Position numbers and translations under genes: made by a program
NCBI GenBank assembly: GCA_002718195.1
Contig: PBDU01000011.1
Location: 27,927 to 91,926 of the forward strand
Source: Methanobacteriota archaeon
Lineage (GTDB): Archaea > Thermoplasmatota > Poseidoniia > Poseidoniales > Poseidoniaceae
Reading direction: 5' to 3'
Length of the DNA stretch: 64,000 nt
Shown: positions 41,008-49,587 of the stretch, in pieces
Layout: each line of letters opens with the position of its first letter
Numbering within the stretch: position 1 is the first letter of the stretch
Notes under the pieces: model-generated
Databases searched by the model: none
What the model saw: only the letters and a program-made list of their open reading frames with translations
Told to the model about the DNA's origin: nothing

Positions 41008-43032
41008 ATGTCATCGCAATGGAGGTTTAATGGATTCCCTGGCAGAGTGCTTTGGGTCGATCTTACCAAAGGCACCTGCGAGCCAAAAGAGATTCCTCAT
41101 GATTGGTTGATGCAAACAATGGGTGGAAAAGCTCTAGCAACCAAATTATTGGTGGAATGGGATACCACTGATTATTCTGAGGCTATGAAACTAGAACATC
41201 CATTAGATGGTGATTCTGATGTTGCAAGACATCCAACGACTCCTTTGCTGTTCATGACCGGTCCATACCAAGCGAGCAAGATTGGGTCCTCTGGTAGAGC
41301 AGTAGTTGTTACCCGCTCACCACTAACCGACTTGTATATTGACACATACATAGGAGGAGATGTAGGGCATGAATTGCGAAGAGCAGGTTGGGATGGTCTA
41401 TTCATTACCGGCAAATCACAAACACTTTGCTGGTTGAAAATAGAGGATGATATTGCCACAATTGAGGATGCAAGTCATATGTCTGGAATGACTACTTGGG
41501 AAGTAGAAAAAACTCTCAAAGAACATGGTAAATGCGTATCTATAGGCCCAGCAGGAGAAAATCATGTAAGAATTGCAAGCCCATTAACCGACGGTAGAAG
41601 GGCTGCTGGAAGAGGGGGTACTGGAGCATCATTTGGCTTTAAGAATCTGAAATGTTTCACTGTTAAGGTATCAGCGGAAGCAAAAGAATTGGTCAAATGG
41701 TCTGATGAATTCTCCCTGAAAGAAGCAATTGGAAAGCAAAGAAAAGAAATGGGTTCTAGAAGAAAGGTTGGTGACCCATTCTATTCATTTGGAACTAGTA
41801 GAGGTCCAATTTATGCTTCTGCAACAAATAGGATGCCCACAGGAAATTACTCTTCCACTGATGGAAAGATTCCAGAATTAAACCAGTTAAAAGTGGGCGG
41901 TGGAAAAGGAGGTAGTCCCGACACACAGTTGGAAGTTATGCTAGAAATTGATCCTGTAGAGCTCAGTGGAGAACATTGGCATGAACAATTGCCTAATGCA
42001 AAACAATCCGGTTGCTGTGCACCCTGTCCAATAGCCTGTGAAGCAAGTGATAGAATTGAGGGAGTAAGAGGCAAACCACAGTACACAGAAAGAATGGATA
42101 GACCTGAATATGAGACTCTGGCTTTGCTTGGCTCTAATTTAGGAATTGGGTCTAGTATCCATGTAATGGACGGTAATGATGCTTGTAATAAGGTCGGAAT
42201 AGATACTATCTCCACAGGTGCAGCCTTATCGCTGATTTGCGAACTAAACGCAAGGGATTGGCTTCCAGCGGATTGGGCAAATCATTTCCATGCACCTTTT
42301 GATTTTGGAAGTTACAAACAAGGAGACGTTGTTTACTGGGAATTTGGGATTCCAGAATTGCCGCCATTTGCAGTTCATCTAATCGGTGAATCAATATTAG
42401 GTGATGGAACATTGTTTGGTTCACTTGCTGGCGGAGCAGTCGCTTGTGCAAGATATGTCGAGAAAGTAACTGGCCATCCTGCAACAAGACTGACAGCCCA
42501 CTCGAAAGGATTGGATTTACCAGCGTGGGATCCAAGGGGTCTTCGAGGAAATGGTATGGCTTACATGACTGCAAATGTAGGTGCCTCTCACATGCGTGCG
42601 GGCTATAAAATTCCAACAGGATTACCAAATTCAAGCGCTGTTGACCTCATGCCTGAACTCATTTCCAGTCAAAATTCAATCGTTATCAGAGATTCGATGA
42701 TATTGTGTGCTTTTGCAAAAGGTGCAACACCCGATTCAGTCATGACACAGGCTTGGAATTCTATCACTGGTGATGATGCTGAATGGTCAGATTTACTCGA
42801 AAAAGCAGCAAAACAGTGGGACCAGGCAAGGAGATGGAATTGTGAGCATTGGGCTAGATTAGATAAGAACCCTAGAGATCAAGACAAATTGTCATGGAGG
42901 CTTCGCAAAGAGCCCTTGCCTACCGGAATTGCCGCTGGAATGGTTTCATTTGTAGACGACGAGGACGAGGAGAATTGTCTATCCGAGTACTACCGACTTC
43001 GTGGATGGAATGAACAAGGAATTCCATCTTGA
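41008..43032 (+). CDS. aor: Aldehyde:ferredoxin oxidoreductase family tungstoenzyme
   Basis: This 674 aa enzyme of the tungsten-pterin AOR family oxidises aldehydes to acids with ferredoxin. The N-terminal domain has FPGRVLWVDLTKG, TGPYQASKIGSSGRAVVVTRSPL and DTYIGGDVGHELRRAGWDGL. The 4Fe-4S ligands are C337, C340 and C344 (CAPCPIAC), with C567 in DSMILCAFAKG. The pterin-binding region includes GPAGENHVRIASPLTDGRRAAGRGG. It may supply reduced ferredoxin to the electron-transport chain, including the EFG-less complex I of this window; that link is inference. It is ten bases after phosphoglycerate mutase. The substrate is unknown. Confidence 0.93.
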   Translation: MSSQWRFNGFPGRVLWVDLTKGTCEPKEIPHDWLMQTMGGKALATKLLVEWDTTDYSEAMKLEHPLDGDSDVARHPTTPLLFMTGPYQASKIGSSGRAVVVTRSPLTDLYIDTYIGGDVGHELRRAGWDGLFITGKSQTLCWLKIEDDIATIEDASHMSGMTTWEVEKTLKEHGKCVSIGPAGENHVRIASPLTDGRRAAGRGGTGASFGFKNLKCFTVKVSAEAKELVKWSDEFSLKEAIGKQRKEMGSRRKVGDPFYSFGTSRGPIYASATNRMPTGNYSSTDGKIPELNQLKVGGGKGGSPDTQLEVMLEIDPVELSGEHWHEQLPNAKQSGCCAPCPIACEASDRIEGVRGKPQYTERMDRPEYETLALLGSNLGIGSSIHVMDGNDACNKVGIDTISTGAALSLICELNARDWLPADWANHFHAPFDFGSYKQGDVVYWEFGIPELPPFAVHLIGESILGDGTLFGSLAGGAVACARYVEKVTGHPATRLTAHSKGLDLPAWDPRGLRGNGMAYMTANVGASHMRAGYKIPTGLPNSSAVDLMPELISSQNSIVIRDSMILCAFAKGATPDSVMTQAWNSITGDDAEWSDLLEKAAKQWDQARRWNCEHWARLDKNPRDQDKLSWRLRKEPLPTGIAAGMVSFVDDEDEENCLSEYYRLRGWNEQGIPS

Positions 43033-43038
43033 CTTCAA

Positions 43039-43887
43039 TCAATAAGGAATTCCATTCTCATCTACCAAAACTATGTTTATCCCAAACCCCCTTTTGTGGA
43101 AAGCGATTAACTGTATGTCGTGTATAAAATGCCCTGTAGGTGCCCTTCCTATTACTGGAGGTCTTCTGGAAAATAATCCTCCTTTGGTTTTTGCTTCAGC
43201 ATCTGCGAAAGATCTCCTTCTTCCTTCCACATCATCAAACCATGGCAGGGGTCCTTCTGGTGAGAATCTCAAACCAAGAATCATATCCACTCCTGGAGTT
43301 TCTTGGGCAGCGTCTGCATCCGCGTGGCTAGGAATTGCGGGAGCATTCGGATGCGTGTGAAGGAAATGGGTGAATCTTGACCGTCTAGATCCTCTAGTGG
43401 CACTAAACATGTCATCTGTCCAATCTTCAGGGAGATGGTGAACTGAATATGAATCACCGCGATTTACAATCATAGCCTCGTCGATTATGTATTTCTGGCC
43501 AGCAAATAGGTTGTCAGCATATTCATTACCTGCAAATTCAGTTAGAAATGAATCATGAATTTCTCTTTCAGAGTTATAGTCTAAACCCACCAATATCTCA
43601 TCAGGCAAGGCTTTCAAGCCATCTAAGATCAATTGATTCAGAAGCTTCCCATCCATGAAAACTACGGCTGCATAGTCATTTTTACTCTGCAAAGAGGTGT
43701 TATTGTACCCGCGCATAAGGTCAACTAACCACTCTTCGACCATGCGATTGGATGTAAGAGCACGAATTACTTCAAATATCCGCACGGTATTTACTCGCCT
43801 TCGGTTTGTATGGCAATTCAAGGATTGTGATTTTTCAAGATATTTTTGAACCCGTTGGGCTAAACTTTGAATACACTCATCATGCAT
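43039..43887 (-). CDS. Second JAB/MPN-domain (JAMM) protein
   Basis: This 282 aa protein has a JAMM zinc site in LHTHPNAPAIPSHADADAA: H177, H179, P180, S187 and D190. This fits HxHPx6SxxD. A Glu in IIDEAMIVNR (E137) may be the catalytic residue. The N-terminal 75 residues are helical with several Cys and no recognised domain. After the site there is a long basic linker (RRRSFADAEAKTKGG) and a C-terminal strand-rich part. It is divergent from an acidic protein whose start codon lies only eight bases away. No E1 or ubiquitin-like gene is adjacent here. Confidence 0.83.
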   Translation of the reverse strand: MHDECIQSLAQRVQKYLEKSQSLNCHTNRRRVNTVRIFEVIRALTSNRMVEEWLVDLMRGYNNTSLQSKNDYAAVVFMDGKLLNQLILDGLKALPDEILVGLDYNSEREIHDSFLTEFAGNEYADNLFAGQKYIIDEAMIVNRGDSYSVHHLPEDWTDDMFSATRGSRRSRFTHFLHTHPNAPAIPSHADADAAQETPGVDMILGLRFSPEGPLPWFDDVEGRRRSFADAEAKTKGGLFSRRPPVIGRAPTGHFIHDIQLIAFHKRGFGINIVLVDENGIPY

Positions 43888-43895
43888 GAATTATC

Positions 43896-44588
43896 ATGGC
43901 GAGAAAGAAAAGTGGGTTCAGTCGGTTCCTCGGCGCCCTCACTGGAACGCCTTACGAGCGTCTGAATAATCAAATTGACAAACTCGTCGATGAGAATGAA
44001 GACGACGACAAAAAACTAGCTCGTCAATTAAACAAATTGGTAGAAGTAATTCGTCAGAATTACGAAGATGAGGGTATTGATGAAGAAGAGCATGATCTCC
44101 TCATTGAAGCAATCGAAGAGGTCGACCCAAACGAAAGGTCCTGGCCAAAATTAACAGATGATGTGGATGAGTTTTATGATGGCGACATGCCTGATGCCCC
44201 AGAATTAAAACTTGGTAAAAGAAAGAATCTTGATGATCTCATGAGAGCTGGTGGAGATGAATTCTTAGGAACATTTGGGAAAGAAGAGTTTGATGATTTC
44301 AAGAGTAAAATGGCTGCCGATTTCTATGAAGATTCAGATGAAGCCGTTAGAGCAGGTGACCATTACAGAGAGATTAGAACACAAAACAGGGTTTTTGCTG
44401 ACGTAACTGACGATGTTGATGACGTCAAGGCAAAAATTGCAGAAGAATCAGGTTTAGTAGATCCAAATGCTTCGGACAATGACGATGAAATTGTTGTTGA
44501 TGAAGACGGAGTAGAATGGTGGGAAGACGAAGAAGGAAATTGGTGGTTTAGGGATCCCGGTGCCGACTGGGAATTCCACGGTCAGTGA
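43896..44588 (+). CDS. Acidic protein with Trp-rich C-terminus, unknown function
   Basis: This 230 aa protein has a basic start (MARKKSGFSRFLGALTG) and a very acidic body, probably mostly helical. It ends in a distinctive Trp/Glu motif (GVEWWEDEEGNWWFRD, then DWEFHGQ). There is no signal peptide or membrane helix. No family is recognised. The pairing with the divergent JAMM gene, with eight bases between start codons, suggests shared control. Its 3' end overlaps the convergent receiver-domain gene by seven bases. Confidence 0.72.
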   Translation: MARKKSGFSRFLGALTGTPYERLNNQIDKLVDENEDDDKKLARQLNKLVEVIRQNYEDEGIDEEEHDLLIEAIEEVDPNERSWPKLTDDVDEFYDGDMPDAPELKLGKRKNLDDLMRAGGDEFLGTFGKEEFDDFKSKMAADFYEDSDEAVRAGDHYREIRTQNRVFADVTDDVDDVKAKIAEESGLVDPNASDNDDEIVVDEDGVEWWEDEEGNWWFRDPGADWEFHGQ

Positions 44589-44947
44589 TTCCAAATTGGT
44601 AATTTTGCAATATCCCATTTCAATATTCCATGATCAGCCCCGTTAGATAGCATAGCCTCGTTTTTACTCATTGCACTCGACATACCAACGATTACGTCTG
44701 GTCGAGTTAGTTCTCCTGAATTGCATAATTTTGTAGTTTCAAGTAATAACTCTAGACCATTTTTTGGTGGGATATAGAAATCAAGTAAGAGAATATTTGG
44801 TTGGAATTCACGAATTTGTTCCAAGGCTTTTGAGGTATCCCAGTGTTGGATAAACTCTACTTCTGTAAGTTCTATTCCACCTGAAATAAGAATCGCTTCG
44901 ATATCATAACCATCCTCGAAAGCCATTACTTTCAATTTTGATTTCAT
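44582..44947 (-). CDS. Stand-alone receiver (REC) domain protein
   Basis: This 121 aa protein is a single response-regulator receiver fold. The phospho-acceptor Asp is in NILLLDFYIPPKNGLELL. The acidic pair is in MAFEDGYD, the Ser/Thr switch is in VGMSSAMSKNE, and the conserved Lys is in GILKWDI. The Mg-binding site is near-canonical. There is no output domain. ATG 44947 overlaps the stop of the upstream hydrolase gene (ATGA), so the two are translationally coupled. No histidine kinase is nearby. Confidence 0.85.
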   Translation of the reverse strand: MKSKLKVMAFEDGYDIEAILISGGIELTEVEFIQHWDTSKALEQIREFQPNILLLDFYIPPKNGLELLLETTKLCNSGELTRPDVIVGMSSAMSKNEAMLSNGADHGILKWDIAKLPIWNH

Positions 44948-46866
44948 GGTACTGGAATAGGTTGTTGTTCCCACCATGGAGGTGCTAAGAACCAGTTTTC
45001 ATGGTCATCTGGTCTGTCGATTAATGGCAAAGAGAAGGTGGATTCGTTGTTGGCATTTACCACAAGACCAACCGCTGCACAAGGGCTGGGCGCATAATCC
45101 TCTCCGCTCTCAGTCAATTCTAATCTTAGAGTAGAGCCAGCTTCAACTCTAACGTCAAGCGGATTAAATTCCATCAGCATCAAGTAATTTTGTAGCGGTA
45201 CAGCTTGTCTTGCACCATATCCTCCGTCTCTATACCTAATGTCCATGGTAGCATGTCCTAATCTTAGGTCGTCATCGTAAAGCGTGGCAAAGATTTGACC
45301 ACCATCGCAAGTTCCCGTTCTTGCATAAATATGCAAAGTAGGCAATCCTGAGATGTGAATGCCTTCTTCTAGTGGTGGGAAGGTTAGTGTTACTGAACTA
45401 GTTGCGGAAATTCTCCCCCCATCTTCTATTGCCGCATCAAGTCCGATTTCCCACCATTCCATATCTTCAGGTGGCCATGTTTCTTCAACGTGCCATTTAC
45501 CGTCGTTAGTTTGTATCTGGACATGGTTTTCAGGTTTTTCACCTTCATCTTTCAAGTAATATCTAAACCAATCGTATAACTCAACTGCCCAATCCATTCT
45601 AGACATGTTTGGATATGCTTCGGCTCCATAACCACTTGAAAGTGTACTGTGTCTATCCGGTTGGTCTGGATAATTATGTGCCCATTGTCCAGCAATTGCT
45701 CTTGCATTTATCCCTGCGTCTCTTAACAACTGATAGGTTGGGAATGCATGGTATGGGTCAACGTTCCAATCCTGTAATCCCCAAACCAAGTAAACAGAGC
45801 CCTCATAGTTTTCAAGCACGTCAGGAAGATGCCTCCTTTCCTCCCAGTAATCATTCCATTCCGCTCCACCGTATTGAGCCCATGTCCAAGTGGTAAACGG
45901 ATTCAAAGGTCCTACTAAGTCATCTGAGCAAACACGCAGATCATCTTGGGTCAAATCCGCTGTTGCTGCTTGGTAAGCCGCATCGTATCCGAATGCCCTA
46001 GCCTCAGAAGAGCCGTTTCTATAGAACATTTCTTGGACTCCGATCGACCCAGAAATAGGAACAATTGTCTTCAAGTGCGGGCTTGGATTTTGCGCTGCTT
46101 CCCAATTTGTTGTTCCTGCATATGATTTGCCCATTAGCCCAACATTTCCGTTAGACCAGTTTTGTTGACCCAACCAGTCTACGACTGCTTGAATTCCAAC
46201 TTGTTCACCAAGCCCCTTGACATCTTGACAATGCGTCGATTTACCTGTACCGAATGTACTTGCTTGTGCTAATGCATATCCATGTGGAACAAAGGTATCA
46301 TACACCCATTTTCCGACCCCGCCATCAGGAACTGTGTTTGGATCTGAATCATCACCGAGACCTGGCATTCCTTCTCCGCCAAAATCATAGTAAGGATGAA
46401 TAGTCATTATCACTGGAATTTTTGTGCCTTCCGGGACATCTGGTAGCCAAAGGGCAACGTGCATGAGAGCCTCACCAGGGAAACCAGCATCCTCCTCGCT
46501 TGCAGGCAAGTCTACCTGGACAAAGTGTTCGGTGTAAGGCAAGGGTTCGTAGGTTCCATTTTCTGGAAGTTGTGCTCTCATCGTTTCCATTGGCAACTCC
46601 ATTGTGTGCCTTTGATTCAGTGGAGTGTCCCACCAGATTTCTGAGTAGTCTATCTCAGGTTCTTCTGGAACCGTGAGATTTTGAATTGTTATTGAAGTTA
46701 AAATAAAAACAACGATTAGAGTTGCAATAGTAACTCCAGTAATTTGTAAAATTCCCTTCCTTTGAATTGTTTTCTTTTCAATTTGTACCTCGAAAGGAAG
46801 TTCGGGTTCATCAGGTAGGTCAAGAAGTAGTGCTTCCAATACATCGGAAGAGTCTTCTTCGACCAT
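44944..46866 (-). CDS. Membrane-anchored CocE/NonD-type hydrolase (X-Pro peptidase-like)
   Basis: This 640 aa protein has an acidic cytoplasmic N-terminus, one helix at about residues 38-62, and an outside alpha/beta-hydrolase of the CocE/S15 family. The nucleophile is S248 in GLMGKSYAGTT, with Asp near 366 (GLQDWNVDP) and His near 397 (GQWAHNYPD) completing the triad. The C-terminal jelly-roll domain, with LRLELTESGEDYAPSP, matches the X-Pro dipeptidyl-peptidase C-terminal domain. It likely cleaves peptides or esters outside the cell and is anchored by its N-terminus. The frame starts at TTG 46881; ATG 46866 is preferred. It is coupled to the REC gene. Confidence 0.88.
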   Translation of the reverse strand: MVEEDSSDVLEALLLDLPDEPELPFEVQIEKKTIQRKGILQITGVTIATLIVVFILTSITIQNLTVPEEPEIDYSEIWWDTPLNQRHTMELPMETMRAQLPENGTYEPLPYTEHFVQVDLPASEEDAGFPGEALMHVALWLPDVPEGTKIPVIMTIHPYYDFGGEGMPGLGDDSDPNTVPDGGVGKWVYDTFVPHGYALAQASTFGTGKSTHCQDVKGLGEQVGIQAVVDWLGQQNWSNGNVGLMGKSYAGTTNWEAAQNPSPHLKTIVPISGSIGVQEMFYRNGSSEARAFGYDAAYQAATADLTQDDLRVCSDDLVGPLNPFTTWTWAQYGGAEWNDYWEERRHLPDVLENYEGSVYLVWGLQDWNVDPYHAFPTYQLLRDAGINARAIAGQWAHNYPDQPDRHSTLSSGYGAEAYPNMSRMDWAVELYDWFRYYLKDEGEKPENHVQIQTNDGKWHVEETWPPEDMEWWEIGLDAAIEDGGRISATSSVTLTFPPLEEGIHISGLPTLHIYARTGTCDGGQIFATLYDDDLRLGHATMDIRYRDGGYGARQAVPLQNYLMLMEFNPLDVRVEAGSTLRLELTESGEDYAPSPCAAVGLVVNANNESTFSLPLIDRPDDHENWFLAPPWWEQQPIPVP

Positions 46867-46913
46867 AACCACCCCAATCAAGGGTGTTTCAAGAGTGTGT
46901 CGTTTGCTCGTGC

Positions 46914-47312
46914 TTACACAGTTTGGTTTGCTTCCCTCATCTTTCTAGCATGAATAAATGATTTTATGCAGATAAATGTGAATCCTGCACCCGTCAAGAA
47001 GAGCATTAACATAGAGCCTGAGGCATAATCTATTCCATCTCCCATGACCATGAAAAATCTGGTACCGCCTAGTGCGCATATCAAACCAAAAGTAGCCGCA
47101 ATATGCATCCATAATTTTCTCTTTTCTGGAATTTTATTAGCTAAAATACCCGAGATTAGTAAAGGGACACCAAGCATTGATGGGAAGTATGATGTAACAG
47201 AATTTGATTCTGAAAGGAGAGAAACGGCAATTCCCCAGATTATTAAAAATGCACCATAAAATGTTGTTATCGTTGGTATTGATTGACCTGCTACTCTGAA
47301 CTCTTCGCTCAT
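46914..47312 (-). CDS. Four-helix membrane protein, unknown function
   Basis: This 132 aa protein has four hydrophobic helices separated by short loops and a basic C-terminus (HARKMREANQTV). The layout is inside-out-inside-out-inside. It has no recognised motif. It lies upstream of the CocE-like hydrolase on the same strand with 47 bases between, and is divergent from the secreted cyclophilin. Confidence 0.7.
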   Translation of the reverse strand: MSEEFRVAGQSIPTITTFYGAFLIIWGIAVSLLSESNSVTSYFPSMLGVPLLISGILANKIPEKRKLWMHIAATFGLICALGGTRFFMVMGDGIDYASGSMLMLFLTGAGFTFICIKSFIHARKMREANQTV

Positions 47313-47377
47313 AACTAGGGCACATGGAAAGCCATTCTTAGAATCTGTGTTCTAGAATTAAACTAATCGCACTATTG

Positions 47378-48385
47378 ATGAGTAACCTCTTGCTACGAGC
47401 ACACATGGGAGGTAGATTTACACAAGCACTCTGCCTACTATCTCTATTCATATTGACATCATTCCTGCCTTCTAGTGCAACTGCTACAGATGATTGGCGC
47501 AGCGTAGAAATCGACCCCGGGACATGGACGGATGGTCCAATCAAAGAGGGGTCACCTATGGATGAATCATACTATGGCGACCCAGTTTTTGCAATAACTG
47601 TTGATTATGTTCCAGCACACTTCGCGTCTCGAACTGAAGGTGTAATTATCATTGAATTATTCCCACAATGGGCTCCAATCACAGTTGAAAACATGGTCGA
47701 GCATATTGAGGAAGGTATCTATGATGGTATTTTCTTTCACAGAGTAATTGATGATTTCGTGACTCAGTCTGGAGATCCAACATGCACCACTCAGGGAGCA
47801 TATCCATTGACAACTGCAACTTGCGGTTCTGGTGGTACAGGAGAAACAATTCCTCTTGAGCACAACGAAAATTTATCTCACGTCGACGGCGCTATTGGAA
47901 TGGCTCGCTCACAAGACCCTGATTCGGCAGATTCTCAATGGTACATTGCTGAGACTGAAGCTCATGGACTTGACCCGGAAAACAGGGATGATGAGGGGTA
48001 CGCAACATTTGGTGTTGTCAGAGACGGAATGACTCACGTAAGGGCAATAGCGGAAACACCGACTACTGATGACCCATCTGGAGACCCTGACATTCAGAAT
48101 CCTGCCTCGAGTGCTGGAAGGCCAATTTACGAAGTTCACATCTCAAGTATTGAAATGATAGGTATTGCCGCCCCTCAGGTTGAAGAAATTGAGGAGGAAG
48201 ATGAAGGTCTCACAATGGGACAAATCATCGCTCGGTCTGGAGGATTTCTGCTACTGGTAACTATTGCACTTGGCGCAGCCTTCATGTTATCAAAGCAGGT
48301 TAAAACTGATTTGCCTGCTAATTTAGACGAAGAAAAAACTGAAGAATCTGGTGACAAAATATTGGTTGCTGAATTGCTTGACTAG
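47378..48385 (+). CDS. Secreted, membrane-anchored cyclophilin-type peptidyl-prolyl isomerase
   Basis: This 335 aa protein begins with a signal peptide (hydrophobic core about residues 18-30). The cyclophilin domain follows: IIIELFPQWAPITVENMVEH, then GIFFHRVIDDFVTQSGDPT, HVDGAIGMARSQDPDSADSQWYI and YATFGVVRDGM. After GDPT the usual short Gly-rich turn is replaced by a longer loop with two Cys, which may form a disulfide outside the cell. A transmembrane helix at about 287-304 and a short acidic tail follow. It is likely a foldase for envelope proteins. ATG 47378 or ATG 47405 could be the start. The stop overlaps the end of convergent taw2 by four bases. Confidence 0.88.
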   Translation: MSNLLLRAHMGGRFTQALCLLSLFILTSFLPSSATATDDWRSVEIDPGTWTDGPIKEGSPMDESYYGDPVFAITVDYVPAHFASRTEGVIIIELFPQWAPITVENMVEHIEEGIYDGIFFHRVIDDFVTQSGDPTCTTQGAYPLTTATCGSGGTGETIPLEHNENLSHVDGAIGMARSQDPDSADSQWYIAETEAHGLDPENRDDEGYATFGVVRDGMTHVRAIAETPTTDDPSGDPDIQNPASSAGRPIYEVHISSIEMIGIAAPQVEEIEEEDEGLTMGQIIARSGGFLLLVTIALGAAFMLSKQVKTDLPANLDEEKTEESGDKILVAELLD

Positions 48386-49536
48386 GGTCTTAATTCTAAA
48401 TCCAGAACCACGTGTCTTACCCTTGGAGAAAACCACTTTACTTTCACCATGTTAGATGAAGCTACAGACAATGCACGCCCATTTGCCTTCGCAAATTTAT
48501 TAATTTCTTCAATTGTCAGTTTTTGCCAGTTAGGAATTTTTTCCTCTTCCACATTCATATGAATATGAAGATATCCTCCGGTTTGTTTCAAACAATTTAC
48601 CGCATGTTCCCAAACTAATTCGCTACTAGGCAGCAAGCCAAGAAACACCCGATCTGCAAGATATTCTAATTTCGGCAATGATTCTTGATTATCTCCAGGA
48701 TATATTGTCAATTTTTCTCCAATTTGATTTAAGCTCAATGCCTTCTCCAGCGCCTTAATGCTGTTTGGATTCATTTCACAAGCGTGGACATGTTTAGCAC
48801 CAGCATTCACTATTGCATGTAGGCAATAGTATCCTATTCCAGCAAAGCAATCAACAATAATTTCATCTTCCATATTCATTCTTGCTATCCTGTGTCTTTC
48901 AGTGATGTTGCCACTAGAAAACATCACTTTTGTTACATCTAAAGTGAATATCACTCCATTATCTAGGAACTTTGTCCAGCCGTCCTCAGAGTTCAACAAA
49001 ATAGCCTGAGAAGACCTGACCGCGTCATTTGCAATCGGCTGTTGAATTCCAATTGATTTAACATTCAAAGCAAGTGAAATCTCATCCCATAGCACACCGC
49101 CTCTATCTTCCGAATTCAAAGAGACATGTTCTATGAAACCAAGTTCAAAGGAGTCCATTGCAAGTAAGGCAATGTCTCCAAATTTTTCCCATTTATTTGG
49201 AATATTTTTCTCCATTGTAAAATTCCCAGTGGAGTTTTTCTCAAACCAATTTCCCAATGCTAATCGCAAGTTTGTATGAGGGTCAATCGGCGGAGGGGCT
49301 TGAAAATAATCCACCTCTTCTATGGTGAATTCAAAATCTGCATCGGATAAAACCATACTAATTTCATCAATTGAATCGGATAATGTTGGCCAAGAAATTT
49401 CTGTTTTTGTGACCAATGGATTCTTGCTGATATCGAGAATTTTAGATTCTCCAAGCAGCTTTCTAATTTGTTCGGAGCACTCTTTTTTGCACTTTACTCC
49501 GATGGCTGAACCAGCAGGAATTTTTCGCCGATTCAT
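48382..49536 (-). CDS. taw2: tRNA-Phe wybutosine aminocarboxypropyltransferase (TYW2/Taw2-like)
   Basis: This 384 aa Rossmann-fold protein of the Trm5/TYW2 group has SAM-site motifs IIVDCFAGIGYYCLHAI and ACEMNPNSIKALEKAL. In place of the Trm5 N-L/P-P motif it has RVFLGLLPSSELVW, followed by GGYLHIHMNV. This is the TYW2 form, which transfers the 3-amino-3-carboxypropyl group to demethylwyosine-37. MFSSGNITERHRIARM is the conserved family block before it. The Taw1 gene lies about 16 kb away. A GGGGAG precedes the ATG at 49536. A Trm5 methyltransferase role is less likely but not excluded. Confidence 0.87.
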   Translation of the reverse strand: MNRRKIPAGSAIGVKCKKECSEQIRKLLGESKILDISKNPLVTKTEISWPTLSDSIDEISMVLSDADFEFTIEEVDYFQAPPPIDPHTNLRLALGNWFEKNSTGNFTMEKNIPNKWEKFGDIALLAMDSFELGFIEHVSLNSEDRGGVLWDEISLALNVKSIGIQQPIANDAVRSSQAILLNSEDGWTKFLDNGVIFTLDVTKVMFSSGNITERHRIARMNMEDEIIVDCFAGIGYYCLHAIVNAGAKHVHACEMNPNSIKALEKALSLNQIGEKLTIYPGDNQESLPKLEYLADRVFLGLLPSSELVWEHAVNCLKQTGGYLHIHMNVEEEKIPNWQKLTIEEINKFAKANGRALSVASSNMVKVKWFSPRVRHVVLDLELRP

Positions 49537-49587
49537 GGCTCCCCGAGAATAGTAACCCTCATGAATGTCCCTGTCGACCAGTGAACC

